Assembly: GCA_019308985.1 (NCBI GenBank)
Contig: JAFDHB010000032.1
Coordinates: 1-25,828, forward strand
Length of the DNA stretch: 25,828 nt
Source: Deltaproteobacteria bacterium
GTDB lineage: Bacteria > Desulfobacterota > DSM-4660 > Desulfatiglandales > HGW-15
Direction of reading: 5' to 3'
Below the pieces are notes generated by a model. The model did not search any database and was not told the origin of the DNA. It worked only from the letters and a program-made list of their open reading frames with translations. Positions 12,918 to 21,707 of the stretch are shown here, one piece after another. The position numbers were made by a program, and so were the translations under genes. The first letter of the stretch is position 1. The number at the start of each line of letters is the position of its first letter.

Positions 12918-13556
12918 ATGAAGGACTCGGGAGAGAAGAAAAATCTGACCAGAGAAAGATACGATCGAATAGCCCCGTGGTATGACTTCTTCGAAGGGCC
13001 CATGGAGTGGTTGAAATTCAGGGGCTGGAGGAAGAGGCTATTAGGTAGGATAAGTGGTGAGAATGTCCTGGAGGCCGGGGTCGGAACCGGGAAAAACCTC
13101 CCCTATTATCCGGCGGGAGAAAGGCCCGTTGCCGTAGACCTGAGTTTCAAGATGCTTGAGAGGGCAAGAAAGAGGGCGAAAGGCCTCTCCATGGGTGCCC
13201 CTTTGATTCAGATGGACATCCAACATATGGGTTTTAATGACAACCGGTTTGATATGGTCCTGGCCACCTTTGTGTTCTGCTCTGTCCCTGATCCGGTTGA
13301 AGGCCTTAGGGAGATGAGGAGGGTGTGCAGGCCGGGTGGCAGGCTACTTTTGCTGGAGCACATGCGGCCTGAAAATCCTCTTTTGGGCGCCCTCTTTGAC
13401 CTGATGAATCCGCTGACCAAGAGGATCACTGGGGCCGATATCAATAGGCGTACAATAGACAACATCCGGAAAGCTGGATGGAAGATCAGGAAGGAAGAGA
13501 AACTATTCTTGGATATCGTAAGACTCATAGAAGCCGAGCCGGAAGAAACTCGCTGA
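12918..13556 (+). CDS. Class I SAM-dependent methyltransferase (UbiE/PmtA-like)
   Basis: A 212-residue soluble Rossmann-fold methyltransferase. Motif I is VLEAGVGTGKNLPYYP, the acidic end of strand 2 is VAVDLSFKMLERARKRA, motif II is QMDIQHMGFNDNRFDMVLATFVFCSVPD, and motif III is VCRPGGRLLLLEHMRP. This layout is shared by UbiE/COQ5, phospholipid N-methyltransferases and related enzymes. The segment after motif III (LLGALFDLMNPLTKRITGADINRRTIDNIRKAGW) resembles the UbiE/PmtA-type group, so a lipid or quinone substrate is possible but not determined. GGGGAG lies about 6 bases before ATG 12918. No neighbouring quinone or lipid genes are present. Confidence 0.85.
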   Translation: MKDSGEKKNLTRERYDRIAPWYDFFEGPMEWLKFRGWRKRLLGRISGENVLEAGVGTGKNLPYYPAGERPVAVDLSFKMLERARKRAKGLSMGAPLIQMDIQHMGFNDNRFDMVLATFVFCSVPDPVEGLREMRRVCRPGGRLLLLEHMRPENPLLGALFDLMNPLTKRITGADINRRTIDNIRKAGWKIRKEEKLFLDIVRLIEAEPEETR

Positions 13557-13579
13557 TGAGAATATGAGGTACGCAGCTA

Positions 13580-13608
13580 TTGACAAGGGCGTAATGCTTA
13601 TTAAATAT
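13580..13608 (+). promoter_or_regulatory. Candidate sigma-70 promoter of the copper chaperone/ATPase genes
   Basis: TTGACA at 13580-13585, a 17-bp spacer, then AAATAT at 13603-13608; 41 bp before ATG 13650. The -35 is consensus and the -10 moderate. No sigma-54 site or enhancer dyads were found here, so the export genes seem to be controlled separately from the periplasmic set. Confidence 0.45.
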
Positions 13609-13649
13609 TATCAAATTACTAGACAATAAGATTGTCGGAGGTGGAAAGC

Positions 13650-13856
13650 ATGGAGACAAAGACCTTATCAGTGCCCAACATTTCCTGTGGCCATTGTGTG
13701 ATGACTATCAAGCGGGAGCTGGAAGAATTGGAGGGCATCTCGAAAGTTGAAGGAGATCCCGACAAAAAGGAGATCACCGTGACCTGGGAGGATCCCGCGA
13801 CATTTGAAAAGATAAAGACCACCCTTAAGGAGATCAATTATCCTGCTGCTGATTGA
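13650..13856 (+). CDS. copZ: CopZ-like heavy-metal-associated (HMA) chaperone
   Basis: A 68-residue single HMA (ferredoxin-like) domain: METKTLSVPNISCGHCVMTI, with the metal-binding pair C13 and C16 in an SCGHC variant of MxCxxC, then the beta-alpha-beta pattern through EITVTWEDPATFEKIKTTLKEI. CopZ-type proteins carry Cu(I) to P1B ATPases, and the gene stands 121 bp upstream of one in the same direction. The start at 13650 is chosen because GGAGGTG lies 6-8 bases upstream; the TTG at 13632 would place that box inside the gene. The residue before the first Cys is Ser, not Met, as in some CopZ and mercury-binding relatives, so the metal preference is inferred from context. Confidence 0.88.
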   Translation: METKTLSVPNISCGHCVMTIKRELEELEGISKVEGDPDKKEITVTWEDPATFEKIKTTLKEINYPAAD

Positions 13857-13892
13857 GTGCCTAATCCACAAGCCGGTAATACGGGAAGGATC

Positions 13893-13910
13893 CAGGTCTT
13901 CCTAGACCTG
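13893..13910 (+). promoter_or_regulatory. Hairpin between copZ and copA
   Basis: CAGGTC (13893-13898) and GACCTG (13905-13910) form a perfect 6-bp stem with a 6-base loop, followed by ATTTCC. It lies 37 bp after the copZ stop. It may reduce read-through, setting the chaperone/ATPase ratio as known for other copZ-copA transcripts. The U-tract is too short for a full terminator. Confidence 0.4.
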
Positions 13911-13977
13911 ATTTCCTGCCCTGCAAGGCCCATTACCAAAGGACGGATCGGTCTCAGAGATCCCAAGGAGAAATTCC

Positions 13978-16437
13978 ATGGCAGAGGAAAACGTAACCAT
14001 ACCAGTCACGGGGATGACCTGTGCCAACTGTGCCCTGAATATCGAGCGGAGCGTCAAGAAGCTCCCCGGCATAAAGGAGGCAAATGTTAATTTTGCCACT
14101 GAGCAGGCCTCAGTCTCCTTTGATCCTGATAGGGTCAGGCTGGACGATCTCGTTAGCAAGATATCTGATGCAGGCTACGGTGTAGGTAAGGCAAAGATCG
14201 AGCTTCCCATTACCGGGATGACCTGTGCGAATTGCGCCATGACCATCGAGAGGACCTTGAATAAGAAGGTCCCGGGCGTTCTCAAGGCATCCGTGAATTT
14301 TGCATCAGAGCGCGCCGCGGTCGAATATGTCCCTACCATTACCGGACCTGATGAGATAATAGCCGCCATAGAGCGGGCGGGATATGGGGCAGTTCGGCCC
14401 GAGGAGCTCCTGGAGGGAGAGGATGCGGAACTAGCTGCACGAAGGGCGGAGATAAGGACCCAGACTCTACGGTTCGTCATTGGCCTGATATTTACCACAC
14501 CCCTCTTTTTCATGAGCATGGCCCGCGACTTCGGCTTCCTTGGGGCTTGGAGCCACGATGCCTGGGTTAACTGGCTGTTCTTGGCCCTGGCGACCCCCGT
14601 ACAATTTTATACCGGATGGGACTATTACACGGGCGGGCTCAAGAGCCTGAGAAACAAGAGCGCCAACATGGACGTCCTGGTGGCCATGGGTTCCTCGGTT
14701 GCCTATTTCTACTCTTTCGCACTCCTGATATACCCGCCTCTAGGGGAACACGTTTACTTCGAGACATCGGCTGTCATTATTACCCTGATCAAGCTGGGCA
14801 AGATGCTGGAGGCCAGGACAAAGGGTAGGACCGGCGGGGCCATCAGAAAATTGATGGGCCTGCGTCCAAAGACTGCCACAATAGTTGAGCAGGGAAAAGA
14901 AAGGGAGGTGCCCCTTGCCATGGTGAAGGTGGGGGATCACCTGTTGGTGCGTCCAGGGGAGAGGATCCCCGTTGACGGAGTGGTTCTCGAAGGCGAATCC
15001 AGTGTGGACGAATCAATGCTGACAGGAGAGCCTATCCCTGTCGGTAAGGGCCCGGGGGATATGGTCACGGGAGGTACAATCAACGGTGAAGGGCTCCTCA
15101 AGTTTGAAGCAAAGAGGGTCGGCAAGGATACGGCCCTTGCCCAGATCATCAGGTTGGTGCAAGAGGCCCAGGGCAGCAAAGCGCCGATACAGGCCTTGGC
15201 AGACCGGGTCGCCGCGATTTTCGTCCCGAGTGTCATAGGTATTGCCTTTCTGACCTTCGCCCTGTGGTGGGGTATAGGCGGTGAGTTCGTGCCTGCAATG
15301 ATTCGGATGGTTGCCGTCCTGGTCATCGCATGCCCCTGTGCCCTGGGCCTTGCCACCCCTACGGCTATCATGGCCGGCACTGGTAAGGGTGCCGAGAGGG
15401 GTATCCTTTTCAAAAACAGCGAGGCCCTTGAGACGGCAACCAAACTGGACACCATAGTACTGGATAAGACGGGGACGATTACCCTGGGAAAGCCCACGGT
15501 GGCCGATATCGTCAGATGTATGAACGGGAGGGTGAAAGACGACCTGACCCTTCTCCAATTCGCTGCCTCGGTGGAAAGGGGATCAGAACACCCGCTGGGA
15601 ATGGCGATCGTCAGGGAGGCCGAGACAAGGGGCATTGAGCTTTTTGCCCCGGAATCTTTCAGGGCCACAAAGGGCCAAGGCGTTGAGGCCAGGGTAAACG
15701 GGATCCGGATAAAAGTGGGGAAACCCCGGTGGTTCGAGGAAGCCGGTGTAGATATCGAACCAATAGGACAGGTGATCAGTGATCTTCAGGGCCAGGGCAA
15801 AACCGTGATGGTGGTGGTGGTGGACAATGAACCCGCTGGGGTGCTCGCGGTCGCGGACAGGGTGAAGCCAGAATCCCCCAGTGCGATAGGCGAGTTGAAG
15901 AGACAGAACCTCAAGGTGGTCATGCTCACGGGAGACAACATGCAGACCGCCAGGGCTATTGCTTCTGAAGTGGGCATTGATGAGGTTTTCGCTGAAGTGA
16001 GACCCGAAGAGAAGTCCATGAAAATCAAAGAACTTCAAGCCAGGGATGAGAAAGTGGGCATGGTGGGAGACGGCATCAATGACGCCCCGGCCCTGGCACA
16101 GGCAGACGTTGGTTTTGCCATTGGCACGGGCACGGACGTGGCGATCGAAACAGGGGACGTGATCCTTGTAAGCGGGAGTCTCCACGGGGTCTCCAAGGCC
16201 ATAGAGCTGAGCAGGGCCACCATGAGAACCATACGGCAGAACCTGTTCTGGGCCTTCTTCTATAATTCAGTCCTTATCCCGGTAGCTGCCGGTGTCCTTT
16301 ATCCCTTTGCCTTCCTGCCCTATTTCCTGAGGCAGCTGCACCCTATACTGGCCGCCTTTGCCATGGCAATGAGCAGTATCACGGTAGTCTCCAACAGCCT
16401 TCGTTTGTACAGGGCGAAAATAGCCACGCCGGATTAG
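13978..16437 (+). CDS. copA: Cu(I)-exporting P1B-type ATPase (CopA)
   Basis: An 819-residue inner-membrane copper pump. There are two N-terminal HMA domains with GMTCANC (C15/C18 and C83/C86). The membrane core has the metal-site CPC at 452-454 in VIACPCALG. The actuator motif is LTGEP, the phosphorylated Asp is D496 in DKTGT, SEHPLG is the nucleotide-binding His-Pro motif, and the hinge is GDGINDAPA. The final membrane pair includes [11 protein letters not shown] and [15 protein letters not shown], whose Asn, Tyr, Met and Ser match the Cu(I)/Ag(I) P1B-1 class. AAGGAG lies 8 bases before ATG 13978. It probably shares a promoter with copZ and works with the periplasmic oxidase and Met-rich proteins, which would receive exported copper. 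Length and motif order are normal. Confidence 0.95.
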   Translation: MAEENVTIPVTGMTCANCALNIERSVKKLPGIKEANVNFATEQASVSFDPDRVRLDDLVSKISDAGYGVGKAKIELPITGMTCANCAMTIERTLNKKVPGVLKASVNFASERAAVEYVPTITGPDEIIAAIERAGYGAVRPEELLEGEDAELAARRAEIRTQTLRFVIGLIFTTPLFFMSMARDFGFLGAWSHDAWVNWLFLALATPVQFYTGWDYYTGGLKSLRNKSANMDVLVAMGSSVAYFYSFALLIYPPLGEHVYFETSAVIITLIKLGKMLEARTKGRTGGAIRKLMGLRPKTATIVEQGKEREVPLAMVKVGDHLLVRPGERIPVDGVVLEGESSVDESMLTGEPIPVGKGPGDMVTGGTINGEGLLKFEAKRVGKDTALAQIIRLVQEAQGSKAPIQALADRVAAIFVPSVIGIAFLTFALWWGIGGEFVPAMIRMVAVLVIACPCALGLATPTAIMAGTGKGAERGILFKNSEALETATKLDTIVLDKTGTITLGKPTVADIVRCMNGRVKDDLTLLQFAASVERGSEHPLGMAIVREAETRGIELFAPESFRATKGQGVEARVNGIRIKVGKPRWFEEAGVDIEPIGQVISDLQGQGKTVMVVVVDNEPAGVLAVADRVKPESPSAIGELKRQNLKVVMLTGDNMQTARAIASEVGIDEVFAEVRPEEKSMKIKELQARDEKVGMVGDGINDAPALAQADVGFAIGTGTDVAIETGDVILVSGSLHGVSKAIELSRATMRTIRQNLFWAFFYNSVLIPVAAGVLYPFAFLPYFLRQLHPILAAFAMAMSSITVVSNSLRLYRAKIATPD

Positions 16438-16492
16438 GGTTTAGCGTGTAGGAGCCGGTTCAATACCGTTTGATTCGCAAAACCTCGATTGC

Positions 16493-17662
16493 TCATTCCA
16501 TTTCTTCGGCCTTGCCTGCTGGGATCCTGAGGTGGCCGTCCACCAATTCCAGGTCCAGCCACCACTTGCGCCTGGGGTCGGGTTTCCCATAACCCATAAT
16601 ATCATCGCCCCAGATTCCTATCCGCCTTGCAGGCGGCACATGCCTCATGGTCCAGTTGACCGATCGGTGGAACAGGGTATAGGGTTTGCTCCAGGGGCAT
16701 GCCTTGATACACGTCCCGCATCCCGCGCCATGCTTATTCCCCACTCTCATGCTTGTACATTTTTCGACGTCATTGGGCCACTTTTCGTATCCATTGTGGA
16801 TGACCTTGTCTCCATGGCTGATTGCGCCTGCGGGACATTCTCTGGCACACTTGCCACACTTGGTACAAAAATCCTGGAGCCCGAAATCTATAGGCCTGTC
16901 CACGGCGAGAGGCAGGTCCGTGGTTACCACGGCAGCCTTGAAACGAGGTCCCAGGAAGGGGTTCAGCACTATATCTCCAATACGGCACATCTCCCCGAGT
17001 CCGGCCCACAGGAGGATTGGAGGCACAACTACCTGGTAGTTAAGGGCGTGGTGCGCCCGGGCCGGATAGCCAAGCCTGCGAATGTAATCGGCCAGGATAC
17101 ATGCGATAAACCCGGAAGAAGTGTAAGACATGAAGCTCATGGAATTGCTTATCCAGTCATGGCCAGTGGTAGCGGCCTCTGTACGGGTATCCTGATCAAT
17201 CAGGATGGCAATGGCGTACTTGTGATTAAGTTCTATTCTCTCGCCACCGTGCCACGCCCCGTAGCTATAGACAGCGTAAGGGGGCAGCTCGCAGATGCCG
17301 ACAAGATCCGCCCTCAGGAAGTAGGCCGTTTCCTTAATATGGGCGGACATCCATTCAGGATCATCAGCAAGGGGGGCCTTCTCAGGGGCAACCTCGCCGT
17401 CCACCATCTTTCGCAGGTTGAACCCCATTTGAAGCAGGGCGCCTGAGAGGGGGTGCTTGCTTACGAAGCGAAAATATTCCTTCTTCAGCCTGGGGCCGAA
17501 GTCTCCCCGGCCTGCCCTGTTAAAGCCACTCTCTCTTTCATCAACTCGTTGCACTTTGTCCTCATAGATAGCAGTTGTGGGGCGGTCAACCCTCTTTAAA
17601 GCGTGGACCGGGTAAGTATCCGCATGCCCGAATTTGCCTTTGTCACGGCGGTGGTTTATCAT
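16493..17662 (-). CDS. Reductive-dehalogenase-like Fe-S protein without Tat signal
   Basis: A 389-residue protein related to the corrinoid- and Fe-S-containing reductive dehalogenases (RdhA) and, more distantly, QueG. The middle part has an AGLGEMCRIGD motif typical of the cobamide-binding nitroreductase-like fold. The C-terminal ferredoxin part has FCTKCGKCARECP (C266, C269, C272, C276) and GAGCGTCIKACPW (C315, C318, C322), with C302 likely completing the second [4Fe-4S] cluster. Respiratory RdhA proteins begin with a Tat signal; this one starts MINHRRDKGKFGHAD with no hydrophobic stretch, so a cytoplasmic enzyme is expected, and no rdhB anchor gene is adjacent. The substrate cannot be inferred. 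GGAGGG lies about 9 bases before ATG 17662. It is convergent with copA (55-bp gap) and stands alone. Confidence 0.8.
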   Translation of the reverse strand: MINHRRDKGKFGHADTYPVHALKRVDRPTTAIYEDKVQRVDERESGFNRAGRGDFGPRLKKEYFRFVSKHPLSGALLQMGFNLRKMVDGEVAPEKAPLADDPEWMSAHIKETAYFLRADLVGICELPPYAVYSYGAWHGGERIELNHKYAIAILIDQDTRTEAATTGHDWISNSMSFMSYTSSGFIACILADYIRRLGYPARAHHALNYQVVVPPILLWAGLGEMCRIGDIVLNPFLGPRFKAAVVTTDLPLAVDRPIDFGLQDFCTKCGKCARECPAGAISHGDKVIHNGYEKWPNDVEKCTSMRVGNKHGAGCGTCIKACPWSKPYTLFHRSVNWTMRHVPPARRIGIWGDDIMGYGKPDPRRKWWLDLELVDGHLRIPAGKAEEME

Positions 17663-18298
17663 TCTTTTAGTCCCTCCTTCAATATTGCTTTCTTTTCAAC
17701 CGGAGAATGAACTGTTACGCTAATTGAGGCAAAACTGCATCAGGCGTCATCTGTTAATCGTTATTGTTTATAGGTCTCGGAGGCCCCATACCAGAAAATA
17801 TTATCTCACCCCTGGTAGAGATATGAGAATGGCGCGGTCAGGGGGAGTTGGATAAGGGATAACAAATAACAGGTAACGCCCAATAGAGCCTTTTTCTCTC
17901 ATAGGGTGTTATATATGCACCAAGTAACATCAACCTTCAAGCAATAAAAGCCCCAAAATCGTACCTCCCCGGTCCCGGCTCGAACCGGGCCTCCCGGAGA
18001 GGCCGTCTCAGATGCAGTGTTTTTTTTTGAAAAATACATGGTTCACCGCATTTAATAAACCCTATTATTTTGGGAGTATGTTATTTAAAATAGAATCACT
18101 TTCAGGCAAAGAAGCACGCTGGAGCAAGAATCGGGGTATCAAAGGGCAATTATGGGGAAATTAACCCGCTCCGGTTCCAAAGGCCACCGGAATTGTTCGC
18201 CCCTTCGTTCATTACCTGTGGCAACCTACCTGATACTGGGGTGGGGCGGACAAATCCGGCGATATTCACAGCCAGGCCATCCTTTAGAGGAGGATACG
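17663..18298. other. 636-bp divergent intergenic region with hairpins and a T-run
   Basis: This lies between the reductive-dehalogenase-like gene (minus) and pdhA (plus). On the plus strand two adjacent stem-loops, CCCGG-ctcgaa-CCGGG (17974-17989) and GGCCTC-ccgga-GAGGCC (17988-18004), share two bases and could alternate. Nine T follow at 18020-18028 after a 15-base gap. A candidate sigma-70 promoter follows at 18027-18056 (TTGAAA, 18-bp spacer, TTTAAT). The hairpins could form a leader attenuator or block transcription entering the pdh operon. No gene was found; an open stretch from 18152 lacks a ribosome binding site. Confidence 0.4.
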
Positions 18299-19408
18299 AT
18301 GCCCAGGGAATCAATAGCGCTCCCTTATCAAGTGGAATATCTCTCCATACTCAATGAAAAAGGCGAGATTGACAAGGATCTGGAACGGGAAGTGCCCCAA
18401 GAGCTCCTTGTCAAGCTCTTCAGGGCCATGATGCTGGGCCGCAAGTTTGATCAAAGATTGTTGAACCTCCAGCGACAGGGAAGAATAGGTACCTTTGCGC
18501 CGATCACAGGACAGGAAGCCTCCCAATTGGGTGCCGTGGCACCTTTGAGGAGTACTGACTGGACTGCACCCTCATTCCGGGAAACCGCGGCTGACCTGTG
18601 GCGCGGCAAGTCCATGGAGACCGTGATACTGAACTTTGGTGGCTACAATGAGGTGTGGCCGGAGGAGCCGCGGCACAATGACCTCCCCATTTCCATACCT
18701 GTGGCATCCCAGGTCCTCCACGCCGTGGGCATTGCCTGGGCAATGAAGTACAGGGAAAAGGATGATGTCGCCATGACATTCCTGGGCGACGGGGGCACAT
18801 CGGAAGGTGACTTCCATGAGGGGATGAACCTAGCCGGGGTCTACCAGGTGCCTGTGATATTCGTGTGCCAGAACAACCAGTGGGCCATTTCCCTCCCCCG
18901 GTCCAAGCAGACCCGTTCAAAGACCCTGGCTCAAAAGGCCCTGGCATATGATATCCCAGGGATCCAGGTGGACGGAAACGACATCCTGGCCGTCTACTCA
19001 GCCTCAAGTGAAGCAGTGGACAGAGCCAGGTCGGGCGGAGGTCCCACCTTCATAGAATGTGTCACCTACAGGATGATGATGCACACCACTGCCGACGACC
19101 CGAAACGCTACCGGACGGATGATGAAGTAGAGGCCTGGAGGGCAAAGGACCCCATTACGCGCTTCAAGAAATACCTGTTCAGCAAGGGGCTCCTATCGGA
19201 AGATATGGTCATTTCCATGGAAAAGGAAATCGAAGATAGTATTCAGGCAGCAGTGGACAGGGCTGAGGAGTACATGGGAAAGATCGGCAATCCCCTGGAC
19301 ATGTTCGATCACGTCTATGCAGAGCTTCCACCTTACCTGGAGGAGCAAAAGGAAGCCCTTGCCAGGGAGTTGGCGGCCTCCTTGGGGAAGGAGGAAAGAC
19401 ATGGCTAG
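18299..19408 (+). CDS. pdhA: Pyruvate (2-oxoacid) dehydrogenase E1 component, alpha subunit
   Basis: A 369-residue thiamine-diphosphate enzyme subunit that decarboxylates pyruvate (or a branched-chain 2-oxoacid) and passes the acetyl group to lipoyl-E2. The ThDP/Mg motif is GDGGTSEGDFHEGMNLAGVY; FVCQNNQWAISLPRSKQT and the phosphorylation-loop-like segment MMHTTADDPKRYR are typical of E1alpha. The N-terminal PYQVEYLSILNEKGEIDKDLE and the overall length fit Bacillus/Thermus-type heterotetrameric E1, not the fused homodimeric AceE. ATG 18299 is set by AGAGGAGG about 5 bases upstream. The stop overlaps the pdhB start (ATGGCTAG), so the two subunits are translationally coupled. It is the first gene of a four-gene operon. 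Confidence 0.92.
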   Translation: MPRESIALPYQVEYLSILNEKGEIDKDLEREVPQELLVKLFRAMMLGRKFDQRLLNLQRQGRIGTFAPITGQEASQLGAVAPLRSTDWTAPSFRETAADLWRGKSMETVILNFGGYNEVWPEEPRHNDLPISIPVASQVLHAVGIAWAMKYREKDDVAMTFLGDGGTSEGDFHEGMNLAGVYQVPVIFVCQNNQWAISLPRSKQTRSKTLAQKALAYDIPGIQVDGNDILAVYSASSEAVDRARSGGGPTFIECVTYRMMMHTTADDPKRYRTDDEVEAWRAKDPITRFKKYLFSKGLLSEDMVISMEKEIEDSIQAAVDRAEEYMGKIGNPLDMFDHVYAELPPYLEEQKEALARELAASLGKEERHG

Positions 19409-20381
19409 GATGACCATGGTGCAAGCCCTTAACATGGCCCTTCGCCAGGAGATGGAGAAGGATGACAGGGTGATTGTTCTGGGCGAGGACGTTGGCCTGG
19501 ACGGCGGTGTATTCCGCGTTACAGAGGGACTTGTTGATCGGTTTGGGGAGCAGAGGGTCCTGGATACGCCCCTTGCCGAGTCGGGTATCGTGGGGATGTC
19601 CATAGGGATGGCAATATACGGTCTTAGGCCGGTGTGTGAAATTCAGTTCTCCGGTTTTTCCTATCTCAACTTCCATCAAATCGAATGCCATGCTTCACGA
19701 ATGCGGTGGCGCTCGCGGGGCAATTTTCAAGTCCCCATGGTGCTCCGGACCCCTTACGGTGGAGGGGTCAGGGCCCTTGAGCACCACTCTGAAAGCCGGG
19801 AGGCCTTTTATGCACACATGCCGGGAGTAAAGATGGTGATACCCTCGGGCCCGCGCAATGCCAGGGCGCTTCTGGTAAGTGCCATCCGGGACCCTGATCC
19901 CGTGATATTCTTCGAGGGCAAGGCCATCTACAGGGCATTTCGAGAAGAGGTACCCGAGGAGGAAGAAACCATTCCCATAGGTAAAGCCCAGGTCGTGAGA
20001 GAAGGCAATGACCTGACGATGATCTCCTATGGCGCCATGATCAGGACTGCCATGGGGGCAGCCGATCAACTCCAGGAGGAGGATGGGGTCGAAGTTGAAG
20101 TCATTGATCTCTTGACGATCTCACCCCTCGATGAGGCGCCTTTGGTCAAGTCAGTGCAAAAAACGGGTCGCGCCCTGATCGTGCACGAGGCTCCGCGGAG
20201 CTTCGGCCCCGGAGCTGAGGTCATATCCAGGATCATGGAAAAGGCATTCTATTACCTCGAAGCCCCCATTGCCCGCGTAACCGGTTTCGATATAATTATC
20301 CCCCTGTTCCAGAGGGAGAATGCCTACCTGCCCACCAGCCACAGGATTGTACGGGCAGCCAAGGAAGTGTTGAAAACCTAG
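19401..20381 (+). CDS. pdhB: Pyruvate (2-oxoacid) dehydrogenase E1 component, beta subunit
   Basis: A 326-residue E1beta. The start MARMTMVQALNMALRQEME is followed by GEDVGLDGGVFRVTEGL, the LDTPLAESGIVGMSIGMAIYG segment and PVCEIQFSGFSYLNFHQIECHASRMRWRS, all typical of the transketolase-like pyrimidine-binding domain. The C-terminal transketolase domain has VEVIDLLTISPLDEAPLVKSV and VHEAPRSFGPGAEV. With PdhA it forms the alpha2beta2 E1 that feeds the E2 encoded next. ATG 19401 overlaps the pdhA stop by 8 bases and has AAGGAGG upstream. The length is normal and the motifs are unbroken. Confidence 0.93.
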   Translation: MARMTMVQALNMALRQEMEKDDRVIVLGEDVGLDGGVFRVTEGLVDRFGEQRVLDTPLAESGIVGMSIGMAIYGLRPVCEIQFSGFSYLNFHQIECHASRMRWRSRGNFQVPMVLRTPYGGGVRALEHHSESREAFYAHMPGVKMVIPSGPRNARALLVSAIRDPDPVIFFEGKAIYRAFREEVPEEEETIPIGKAQVVREGNDLTMISYGAMIRTAMGAADQLQEEDGVEVEVIDLLTISPLDEAPLVKSVQKTGRALIVHEAPRSFGPGAEVISRIMEKAFYYLEAPIARVTGFDIIIPLFQRENAYLPTSHRIVRAAKEVLKT

Positions 20382-20394
20382 GAGGAGGGCAGAA

Positions 20395-20775
20395 ATGGCC
20401 AGACCTTTCAGATTACCAGACCTGGGCGAAGGCATTCACGAGGGGGAAGTGCTTGCCCTTCTCGTCTCTGTTGGAGACAAGGTAAAGGAAGGGGACCCCA
20501 TCATAGAGGTGGAGACGGACAAGGCGGCCGTGGAGATACCTTCCCCTTTTACGGGGACTGTTGAAGAAATCATGGTAAAACCAGGTGATACGGTCAAGGT
20601 GGGAGACGTACTTATGACCTTCAGCAATGGAAGGGTTCCCGAGGGGATCACAGAACCAGGCCCTGCACCGGTCCAAATTGAAAGGGCTGCTCCGGTGCCT
20701 GCCTCACCTGCCACCAGGCGTCTCGCCAGGGAACTCGGGGTGGACCTGCACCTGGTCAAGCCCACTGGACCGTGA
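20395..20775 (+). CDS. pdhC: E2 acyltransferase, N-terminal part: lipoyl domain and half of the E1/E3-binding domain
   Basis: A 126-residue product ending at an in-frame TGA (20773-20775). Residues 1-80 are a lipoyl domain (PDLGEGIHEGEVLALLV) with lipoylation lysine K43 in ETDKAAVEI. A Pro/Ala linker follows, then ASPATRRLARELGVDLHLVKPTGP, the first helix and loop of the peripheral subunit-binding domain. In intact E2 proteins the next residues are G/R-G-x-(I/V)-T-x-x-D-V, and here the same frame continues after the TGA with GLVTAEDVRRF. The stop therefore cuts a single domain in two. A CGA-to-TGA change (Arg to stop) would explain it. AGGAGG precedes ATG 20395, 13 bp after pdhB. As a separate protein it could still be lipoylated but should bind E1/E3 poorly. 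Confidence 0.85.
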   Translation: MARPFRLPDLGEGIHEGEVLALLVSVGDKVKEGDPIIEVETDKAAVEIPSPFTGTVEEIMVKPGDTVKVGDVLMTFSNGRVPEGITEPGPAPVQIERAAPVPASPATRRLARELGVDLHLVKPTGP

Positions 20776-20781
20776 GGACTC

Positions 20782-21675
20782 GTGACCGCAGAGGATGTGC
20801 GCAGGTTTTCCGAAGGGGGTGTCAGAGAGGAAAGGGCGGTGAGCCGGACCGAAGAAGCCGCGGCAGCCCCGGAAGCCGGGGAAATCCCCTCGCAAATACC
20901 AGGCGAAGGGGCACCTGTTCCGGCGCCGGCACCCACCCTGCCGGACTTTTCAAAGTGGGGTCCCGTTGAAAGGGTTCCCATACGTTCCGTTCGCAGGGCC
21001 ACTGCCAGGCAGATGGCCCTTGCCTGGGCCAACATCCCCCACGTCCATAACCAGGACTGGATTGATATGACCAAACTGGATGCCTTCCGGGCCAAGCACA
21101 AGAAAGAGGTCGAGGCCAAGGGCGGGAAATTGACCGTTACGGTCTTTGCCTTAAAGGCGGTCGCCACGGCGCTCAAGATGTACCCGAGGTTCAATTCTTC
21201 CTACGACACAGGATCAGGAGATCTCATCATCAAGCACTATTTCAATATCGGAGTCGCGGTCAACACTGAAAAGGGCTTACTCGTTCCCGTGATAAAGGAG
21301 GTTGATCGCAAGAGCATTACTGAGCTTGCCATCGAGCTTGCGAGGCTTGTCAAAAGGACACGGGAGGGAAAGGCAACCCTGGAGGAGATGCAGGGCGGCA
21401 CCTTCACCATCACCAATGTGGGTCCAATGGGAGGCGGGTTTTTCGCACCGATCATCAATTTCCCGGAAGTGGCGATCCTGGGCATGGGTTCCACGAGCAT
21501 GCAGCCCGTGGTCAAGAAAAAGGGAGATGGTTACGAGATCGTACCAAGGCCAATGATGCCCGTGGTCCTCTGTATTGACCACCGGGTCCTGGACGGCGCC
21601 GATGCCATAGCATTTTTGCGTGTTATCATCCAGGCCCTGGAAGACCCGGAGGAACTGTTCATTACCATGATATGA
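20782..21675 (+). CDS. pdhC: E2 acyltransferase, C-terminal part: catalytic core
   Basis: Open in the same frame as the preceding 126-residue segment and separated from it only by TGA-GGA-CTC. The GTG at 20782 could act as a restart (297 residues), with GAGGA just 3 bases before it, closer than ideal. It begins inside the second half of the subunit-binding domain (TAEDVRRFSEGG). A Pro/Ala linker and the CoA-dependent acyltransferase core follow: RVPIRSVRRATARQMALAWANIPHVHNQD, FNIGVAVNTEKGLLVPVIKEVD, GTFTITNVGPMGG, and the active-site DHRVLDGADAIAFL with catalytic His and Asp. The core looks intact and under selection. Read through the TGA, the complete protein would be about 426 residues, a normal E2 length. 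Confidence 0.85.
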   Translation: MTAEDVRRFSEGGVREERAVSRTEEAAAAPEAGEIPSQIPGEGAPVPAPAPTLPDFSKWGPVERVPIRSVRRATARQMALAWANIPHVHNQDWIDMTKLDAFRAKHKKEVEAKGGKLTVTVFALKAVATALKMYPRFNSSYDTGSGDLIIKHYFNIGVAVNTEKGLLVPVIKEVDRKSITELAIELARLVKRTREGKATLEEMQGGTFTITNVGPMGGGFFAPIINFPEVAILGMGSTSMQPVVKKKGDGYEIVPRPMMPVVLCIDHRVLDGADAIAFLRVIIQALEDPEELFITMI

Positions 21676-21707
21676 AGAAGATAAAGCCTCTTGGGGATGG
21701 TTGAACG

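Noticed and set aside
17960..18005. tRNA gene fragment on the minus strand
   Set aside because: GGTTCGAGCC resembles a T-loop, but the T-stem does not pair with the required 5+7+5 geometry and no matching 5-prime acceptor half exists nearby.
20773..20775. Selenocysteine insertion at the E2 UGA
   Set aside because: The position is a structural loop of the subunit-binding domain where no redox residue is needed, and no convincing SECIS-like hairpin was seen immediately downstream.
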